A stretch of 64,000 bases of DNA from HKCCE3408 sp039183205 (GTDB lineage Bacteria > Pseudomonadota > Alphaproteobacteria > Rhodobacterales > Rhodobacteraceae): contig JBCDBR010000013.1 in the NCBI GenBank assembly GCA_039183205.1, forward strand, positions 26,287 through 90,286. Direction: 5' to 3'. Both the position numbers and the translations under genes were made by a program. Positions 59,471 through 64,000 of the stretch are shown here, in pieces. The first letter of the stretch is position 1. Every line of letters starts with the position of its first letter. A model generated the notes under the pieces. That model was not told the origin of the DNA, made no database searches, and worked only from the letters and a program-made list of their open reading frames with translations.

Positions 59471-59514
59471 GATATACCGCATATATACCGCAGATATACG
59501 GGTTCTATCCCACT
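59471..59514 (+). repeat. Four 11-bp direct repeats upstream of lpdA
   Basis: Consecutive units, in the register used for ccr, read GGATATACCGC, ATATATACCGC, AGATATACGGG and TTCTATCCCAC (59470-59513). The core TATACCG recurs every 11 bp and decays towards the gene. The same core with the same period lies upstream of ccr (30159-30204), also in the direction of transcription. Here the array ends 22 bp before the lpdA start codon, close to the AAGGAGA site. Confidence 0.7.
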
Positions 59515-59536
59515 TAAAACGACCAAGGAGACCCCA

Positions 59537-60925
59537 ATGGCCAGCTATGATGTCATCGTGATCGGGAGCGGCCCGGGCGGCTATGTCTGTGCCATCCGCT
59601 GCGCTCAGCTCGGCCTAAAGACCGCCTGTGTGGAGGGGCGCGAAACCCTGGGCGGCACGTGCTTGAACATCGGGTGCATCCCGTCCAAAGCGCTTCTGCA
59701 TGCAAGCCACCAACTGCACGAAGCGGAACATAATTTTGCGAAGATGGGACTGAAGGGCAAATCACCCTCGGTCGATTGGGCGCAAATGCTCAGCTACAAA
59801 GACGACGTCATTGGGCAGAACACGAAGGGCGTCGAGTTTCTGTTCAAAAAGAACAAGATAGATTGGCTGAAGGGCTGGGGCTCCATCCCTGCGGCGGGCA
59901 AAGTGCAAGTTGGCGACGCGGTGCACGAGGCGAAATCCATCGTGATCGCAAGCGGGTCGGAGCCGTCGAGTTTGCCGGGCGTTGAGGTTGACGAAAAGAT
60001 TGTGGTGACATCGACGGGGGCGCTGGAGTTAGGCAAGATCCCGAAAAAGATGGTCGTCATTGGCGGCGGTGTGATCGGCCTGGAACTTGGCTCAGTTTAC
60101 GCCCGACTTGGGGCGGAGATAGAAGTTGTTGAATTTCTTGATGAAATCACACCAGGGATGGATGCCGAAGTCGCCAAGAGCTTTCGCCGAATCTTGGCCA
60201 AACAGGGCCTGAAATTCACCCTCGGCGCAGCCGTTCAAAGGGTTGAAACAACAAAAACCAAAGCCAAAGTGACGTATAAGCTGCGCAAGGATGACAGCGA
60301 ACACGTGATCGACGCGGATACGGTTTTGGTGGCGACAGGGCGCCGGCCTTACACGGACGGGCTTGGGCTGGACGCCCTAAACGTGGCTATGACAGATCGC
60401 GGGCAGATCAAAACCGATGCGCATTGGTCAACGAACGTGGCGGGCATTTATGCCATTGGCGATGCAATTGCCGGACCCATGCTGGCCCATAAGGCCGAGG
60501 ACGAAGGCATGGCCGTGGCCGAACAGATCGCGGGCAAGCATGGTCACGTCAATTACGGCGTGATACCTGGCGTGATCTACACCCACCCCGAAGTGGCCAA
60601 TGTCGGCGAGACGGAAGAAAGTCTGAAAGAGGCCGGGCGCGCCTATAAAGCTGGGAAGTTTTCGTTCATGGGCAATGGTCGGGCGAAAGCCAATTTCGCC
60701 GCCGATGGCTTTGTAAAGCTTCTTGCCGATCAAGAGACCGATCGGATCTTGGGTGCCCATATCATTGGTCCTTCCGCGGGTGATTTGATCCATGAGGTCT
60801 GCGTTGCGATGGAATTCGGTGCATCTGCCGAAGACTTGGCGCTTACATGCCACGCGCATCCAACCTATTCCGAAGCAGTACGAGAAGCCGCGCTTGCCTG
60901 CGGTTTGGGCCCGATACACAGCTGA
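59537..60925 (+). CDS. lpdA: Dihydrolipoyl dehydrogenase (E3)
   Basis: E3 reoxidises the lipoyl groups of 2-oxoacid dehydrogenase complexes and forms NADH. The 462-residue flavoprotein has VIVIGSGPGGYVCAI, the redox disulfide C42/C47 in GGTCLNIGCIPSK, the NAD motif VIGGGVIGLELGSVY, ATGRRPYTDGLG and the catalytic His in CHAHPTYSEAVREAA near the C-terminus. It ends the suc operon. The 11-bp repeats before it suggest a separate promoter or leader control, which would let E3 serve other complexes. Confidence 0.98.
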   Translation: MASYDVIVIGSGPGGYVCAIRCAQLGLKTACVEGRETLGGTCLNIGCIPSKALLHASHQLHEAEHNFAKMGLKGKSPSVDWAQMLSYKDDVIGQNTKGVEFLFKKNKIDWLKGWGSIPAAGKVQVGDAVHEAKSIVIASGSEPSSLPGVEVDEKIVVTSTGALELGKIPKKMVVIGGGVIGLELGSVYARLGAEIEVVEFLDEITPGMDAEVAKSFRRILAKQGLKFTLGAAVQRVETTKTKAKVTYKLRKDDSEHVIDADTVLVATGRRPYTDGLGLDALNVAMTDRGQIKTDAHWSTNVAGIYAIGDAIAGPMLAHKAEDEGMAVAEQIAGKHGHVNYGVIPGVIYTHPEVANVGETEESLKEAGRAYKAGKFSFMGNGRAKANFAADGFVKLLADQETDRILGAHIIGPSAGDLIHEVCVAMEFGASAEDLALTCHAHPTYSEAVREAALACGLGPIHS

Positions 60926-60974
60926 TTTTACGAACAGATTCTGCCTTTGGTGCGATAAGACGCCGGTCCATCAC

Positions 60975-61008
60975 CCTCGACCCAAGCGGAGGTTCTTTTG
61001 GGTCGAGG
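60975..61008 (+). terminator. Hairpin after lpdA
   Basis: CCTCGACCCAA (60975-60985) pairs perfectly with TTGGGTCGAGG (60998-61008), an 11-bp stem with a 12-nt loop, 50 bp after the lpdA stop. No U-tract follows, so it may be a processing or stability hairpin instead of a Rho-independent terminator. Confidence 0.45.
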
Positions 61009-61145
61009 TCAGGCAACCTCTGCGATTGATCTTCGCGGTTGGGTGCCGTGGGGTCATTTGACGCCATAAATTTCCACGCGACCAAAATTCTGCCCAAAAG
61101 CTCTGGCAATCATGGCACCGATATCGAGATTTAGGTGCTCAAGTG

Positions 61146-62015
61146 ATGCGGTTTGTTCTTTCTGCTCTGGCTCTTGTTGGATTGCTGTTGCCGCAGCAAG
61201 CGGATGCGCGTGGTATTCCGATATATTACGGCACAGAACAGCAGATGGAATTTGTCACCAACACAGAGATTGCAAGTTCCGGTAGCAAGCCTTTGGCATT
61301 GTGCCATCTCTATGAAACCAACACGCTGTATTCGTTGGGGTATTGGATGCGCTCGAATGGGTACGTCCTGTCCGACAGCAGCTGTGACGGCCAAAGCTAC
61401 ATCGACGACCCGGCGCTCATTCAGGCAAGTTTTGCCAACGGTGCCATTCCTGCGGGCATACCTACATCGCCCGGGTTTTCAATCCTTCAGCGGGCGGAGG
61501 GACACGCAGCACTCGGCATCGGTGCGTTGATCGTGTTGGTCGTTTTGGTGGTTCGGATGGGTCGGTCTGGGATGCCACGCCGCAAATCCCGTATGGAAGA
61601 ACGTATGGAGGTATTGGGCCTGCCAGAGGGCGCAATGTTCCGGTTCATCGATGCGATGCTTCACGCGGCGAACGCCGACGGTAAAGCGCAGCCCGAAGAG
61701 GTCGAGTTCATACGGGCCAAGGCCACAGAAGTCACCCAATTGGATTATACGGCAGAGCATATTGAATGGGCTGTGAACCATACTGACAAATTGCGCAGCC
61801 CGCGTGATTTCCAACGTTTTGGCCGTGGATTGACGCCGGAACAGGCGCGCATGGTACTCCGCGCGGCGTTGGCGGTTGTCGCGGCCGACGGGCAAATGAG
61901 CCGGTCTGAGCGGCGCTTTATCTCTCAGTTGACCGCGGGACTGATGCTCGATCCTCAAGACGTGCAACGCATTCTGGGCGACCGGCCGGGTGGAATGCAG
62001 CCAGCGACAGCTTAG
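61146..62015 (+). CDS. Membrane protein with C-terminal TerB-like domain
   Basis: A 289-residue protein. It begins with a signal peptide (VLSALALVGLLLPQQADARG), continues with a periplasmic part of about 90 residues with two cysteines (LALCHLYETNTL and DSSCDGQSYID), and has one transmembrane helix near 120-140 (ALGIGALIVLVVLVVRMG). The cytoplasmic C-terminus (residues 160-280) is helical and acidic with AMLHAANADGKAQPEEVEFI and LAVVAADGQMSRSERRFI, two TerB-type repeats with D-G-x-(x)-E signatures. TerB domains link membranes to stress responses. The start may be the ATG at 61146 or a GTG one codon before. It converges on the GntR gene with a four-base overlap. Confidence 0.75.
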   Translation: MRFVLSALALVGLLLPQQADARGIPIYYGTEQQMEFVTNTEIASSGSKPLALCHLYETNTLYSLGYWMRSNGYVLSDSSCDGQSYIDDPALIQASFANGAIPAGIPTSPGFSILQRAEGHAALGIGALIVLVVLVVRMGRSGMPRRKSRMEERMEVLGLPEGAMFRFIDAMLHAANADGKAQPEEVEFIRAKATEVTQLDYTAEHIEWAVNHTDKLRSPRDFQRFGRGLTPEQARMVLRAALAVVAADGQMSRSERRFISQLTAGLMLDPQDVQRILGDRPGGMQPATA

Positions 62016-62668
62016 GTCGTCAACAGCCGCAGCCCCTGCGTGACGTCGGCGCGCAGGGCAAGCCGCAACCCAGGCTCATCACCTGCATGCAGGGCCGCAA
62101 GGATCAGCCGGTGATGCTGCGGAGCCTCGGTTCGCCCGAGTTTCCCGTAAAGTGCCCGCATTTTGGGACCCAATTGCAGCCACACGGTTTCTGCAAGGGC
62201 CAGCATAGCTGGTGCTTGAGCCCGCAAATAAAGCGTGCGGTGAAACTCCAAATTCGCGCGGATATAGCCGACGGCATCCTGTCTGTGGATGGCTTGGCCG
62301 ATCGTGCTGTTGATCGCCTCCATGCGCTCAATGAGGGCGGCATGAGCTCTGGGCAGCGCCCGGGCGGCAAGTTCGGCCTCCAAAAGAGCACGAATCGCGG
62401 CCAATTCCTCAATGCGTTCATTCGTCAGATCTGGTGTTGAAACTCGCCCGGACGCTGACAAAAACAACGCACCCTCCGAGACCAAGCGTCGAACGGCTTC
62501 GCGCGCCGGTGTCATCGAGACGCCAAATTCGCGGCCTAACCCGCGCAGCGTCAGCGCTTGGCCCGGCGCAATCTCACCGTGCATGATCTGACTTCGCAAC
62601 GCCCGGTACACGCGTTCGTGGGCAGCAGCGACGTTGGTTTCGATCGAGCGGGAGTTCGGCGTCAACAT
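62012..62668 (-). CDS. GntR family regulator, FadR-type (FCD domain)
   Basis: A 218-residue regulator. The winged HTH is at residues 15-80 (AHERVYRALRSQIMHGEIAPGQALTLRGLGREFGVSMTPAREAVRRL; recognition helix TPAREAVRRLVSEG). An FCD effector domain of helices follows, with ANLEFHRTLYLRAQAPAML as the typical metal/ligand-binding segment and APQHHRLILAALHAGD at the end. FCD proteins sense organic acids or sugar acids. The ATG at 62668 is preferred; an upstream TTG overlaps the peptidase gene. It is a candidate for the palindromic sites of this window, though nothing proves it. Confidence 0.9.
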   Translation of the reverse strand: MLTPNSRSIETNVAAAHERVYRALRSQIMHGEIAPGQALTLRGLGREFGVSMTPAREAVRRLVSEGALFLSASGRVSTPDLTNERIEELAAIRALLEAELAARALPRAHAALIERMEAINSTIGQAIHRQDAVGYIRANLEFHRTLYLRAQAPAMLALAETVWLQLGPKMRALYGKLGRTEAPQHHRLILAALHAGDEPGLRLALRADVTQGLRLLTT

Positions 62669-62687
62669 ATCCGCATCATGACCGAGA

Positions 62688-63398
62688 TTATGCGGTGCCG
62701 TCAAAGGACCAGCTCTGCAGTTGCGGCCCTTCTTGGCGCAGCCAAATTCGATGCTCCGGTGTGGCAGGGCACAATTGATGGCAAAGCTTCCAAAACCGGT
62801 CGGAATGGTTCATCTCGACCAAATGGGCCACTTCGTGCGCGGCCACATAGTCCAATATTTCCGGCGGAGCCATGACGAGCCGCCAAGAAAACATCAAATT
62901 ACCGTTGCTTGTACAGCTGCCCCACCGGGACCGCGGATCGCGCAAGGTGATACGACCATAACCGCGGCCCAAGCTTTCTGCATGACTTGCAACGGCCCTT
63001 GCCAACCTTTCGCGCGCCAAGGCACGCAACAGGACACGCAAGCGCGGCCCGAGCTGCGGCCCATTGGGGACGCGAATGACCTTGCCGTCAAATCGCGCCG
63101 CGCGCCCAGGACCGGGTAAAATAGGCCGGTCAGTGCCGAAGATCGGAAACATACCGCCAAGGACGGGGCGCTTTTGTTTCGGAGCGGCGGAGACATGGCC
63201 ACGGAGCCACGTTTCGCGGGTGCGTAGGAAGTCGAGCGCTTCATCCTCGGCGGCCCAAACCGGCAGGCTCAAACTCACCCGCCCATCAGCCCGGCTCACG
63301 CGTAGGGAGAACCGCCGCGCCCGCGTCGACCGGCGCAGCAGAACCTCAATCGGCGGGTCTCCGGGCAGCACATGCATCTGTGATTTGCTTGGCGGCAT
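62688..63398 (-). CDS. YgjP-type zinc metallopeptidase (M48-like)
   Basis: A 237-residue protein with a YgjP/UPF0758-like DUF45 fold. An N-terminal beta domain (LLRRSTRARRFSLRVSRADGRV) and the conserved ITLRDPRSRWGSCTSNGNLMFSWRLVMAPPE precede the zinc motif HEVAHLVEMNHSDRFW, where HEVAH provides two ligands and the downstream His and Asp the rest. The start at 63398 has GGGAGG upstream; a 27-codon extension is rejected. The natural substrate of this family is unclear; related SprT proteins cut DNA-protein crosslinks. It is followed by the GntR gene. Confidence 0.9.
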   Translation of the reverse strand: MPPSKSQMHVLPGDPPIEVLLRRSTRARRFSLRVSRADGRVSLSLPVWAAEDEALDFLRTRETWLRGHVSAAPKQKRPVLGGMFPIFGTDRPILPGPGRAARFDGKVIRVPNGPQLGPRLRVLLRALARERLARAVASHAESLGRGYGRITLRDPRSRWGSCTSNGNLMFSWRLVMAPPEILDYVAAHEVAHLVEMNHSDRFWKLCHQLCPATPEHRIWLRQEGPQLQSWSFDGTA

Positions 63399-63497
63399 CC
63401 GTCGCCTCCCATGCCGTGATTGAAAGCCTTTGACAGCCCGCCAACATTGTGGCAGAGCGCAACGCTCTTCGACATTCAAATTTACGAAGGGGGTGTT

Positions 63498-63842
63498 ATG
63501 CCCAAAGAAGAATGGGGCGTCACACGTGTTTGCCCCACCACAGGCAAGCGATTTTACGATATGGGCCGCAATCCGATCGTCAGCCCCTATACCGGTGAGG
63601 TCGTCGAGATCGATACGGGCAAGGGATCGCGCACTTTGGTTGCGGATAAGGCCGAAAAAGCGCCGAAGCCCGAGGCCGAAGAAGACAGTGAAGAGCTGGT
63701 CTTGGATGACGATGCCGATCTTGAGCTAGACGCAGACGACGACGTCGAATTGGACGATGACGAAGTCCTCGAAGACGACGATGAAGATACCGTTTCGCTT
63801 GATGAATTGGCCGATGTCGGCGGTGGTGACGACGAAGATTGA
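63498..63842 (+). CDS. TIGR02300 family protein (FYDLN acid domain)
   Basis: A 114-residue protein. The N-terminus MPKEEWGVTRVCPTTGKRFYDMG carries a variant of the FYDLN signature (here FYDM), followed by RNPIVSPYTGEVVEID. The C-terminal half is almost only Asp, Glu and Val. In other families the N-terminal part is a zinc ribbon with four cysteines; here only one cysteine remains, with Thr/Ser in the other places, so zinc binding is unlikely. GGGGG stands upstream of the ATG. The role is unknown. It lies 82 bp before the tRNA gene. Confidence 0.88.
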   Translation: MPKEEWGVTRVCPTTGKRFYDMGRNPIVSPYTGEVVEIDTGKGSRTLVADKAEKAPKPEAEEDSEELVLDDDADLELDADDDVELDDDEVLEDDDEDTVSLDELADVGGGDDED

Positions 63843-63924
63843 ACTGCCATGATGGGCCGGATTTTTCGCTTGAATTGGTCCCATCAAAGCACTAGACCGC
63901 CGGGCACCGCGTGGCGACACAAAT

Positions 63925-64000
<76 letters not shown>

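Overview
The window reads as a chromosomal segment of a GC-rich alphaproteobacterium of the order Rhodobacterales (Rhodobacter/Roseobacter type). The case rests on gene content and order: Ffh followed by GNAT genes, a split F0 operon (atpI-B-E-F'-F), an H-NS/HvrA-type protein, ClpS, and above all a block that joins the ethylmalonyl-CoA pathway to the TCA cycle. That block holds ccr, ecm, mch and the malyl-CoA thioesterase gene together with sdhCDAB, mdh, sucCD, sucAB and lpdA. Genes are densely packed, with many ATGA or GTGA overlaps. There is one tRNA gene (Ala, GGC) at the right edge. I see no rRNA, CRISPR array, prophage or insertion sequence.

Layout. 1-5835: ffh with two tandem GNAT genes, a periplasmic protein, azoreductase divergent from a LysR gene, an EamA exporter and an ArsR regulator. 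5836-8781: the F0 operon and its terminator. 8780-21108: a long minus-strand catabolic operon (oligopeptide-type ABC importer, aldehyde dehydrogenase, alpha/beta hydrolase, membrane protein, SDR, P1-family aminopeptidase). Its likely binding protein is displaced 2.4 kb upstream by clpS, a LysR gene and small genes. 21311-26875: small membrane proteins, an ALDH16-type double aldehyde dehydrogenase with deoC, and rpe. 27182-34603: a flavin monooxygenase, ccr, an acyltransferase, a membrane protein and ecm. 34736-38402: H-NS-like protein, deoD, ornithine decarboxylase with a structured leader, and a membrane protein. 38406-45623: sdhCDAB, two TM2 proteins, mch, nnrU and the malyl-CoA thioesterase gene. 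45888-60925: mdh and the sucC-...-sucD-...-sucAB-...-lpdA operon. 60926-64000: TerB-like protein, GntR regulator, YgjP-type metallopeptidase, TIGR02300 protein and tRNA-Ala.

How the genes work together. Ccr, Ecm, Mch and the malyl-CoA thioesterase are four steps of acetyl-CoA assimilation through C5 CoA esters; their products enter the TCA enzymes encoded beside them. Three shared non-coding signals tie these units together. Paired GTGATCAC palindromes with an identical 13-bp spacer lie upstream of both sdhC and sucC. Four-copy 11-bp TATACCG direct repeats lie upstream of both ccr and lpdA. A 20-bp block (18/20 identical) lies upstream of both ccr and ecm. I regard these as the best candidates for an undescribed regulatory layer.

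The other unusual feature is that the suc operon is not compact. Five genes for small exported proteins sit between sucC and sucD, two more between sucD and sucA, and an anchored ORFan-like gene plus two MAPEG genes between sucB and lpdA. Six of the exported proteins share a loose two-cysteine layout and may be a diverged tandem family. All functional statements come from reading the sequence and remembered family knowledge; no database search was run.
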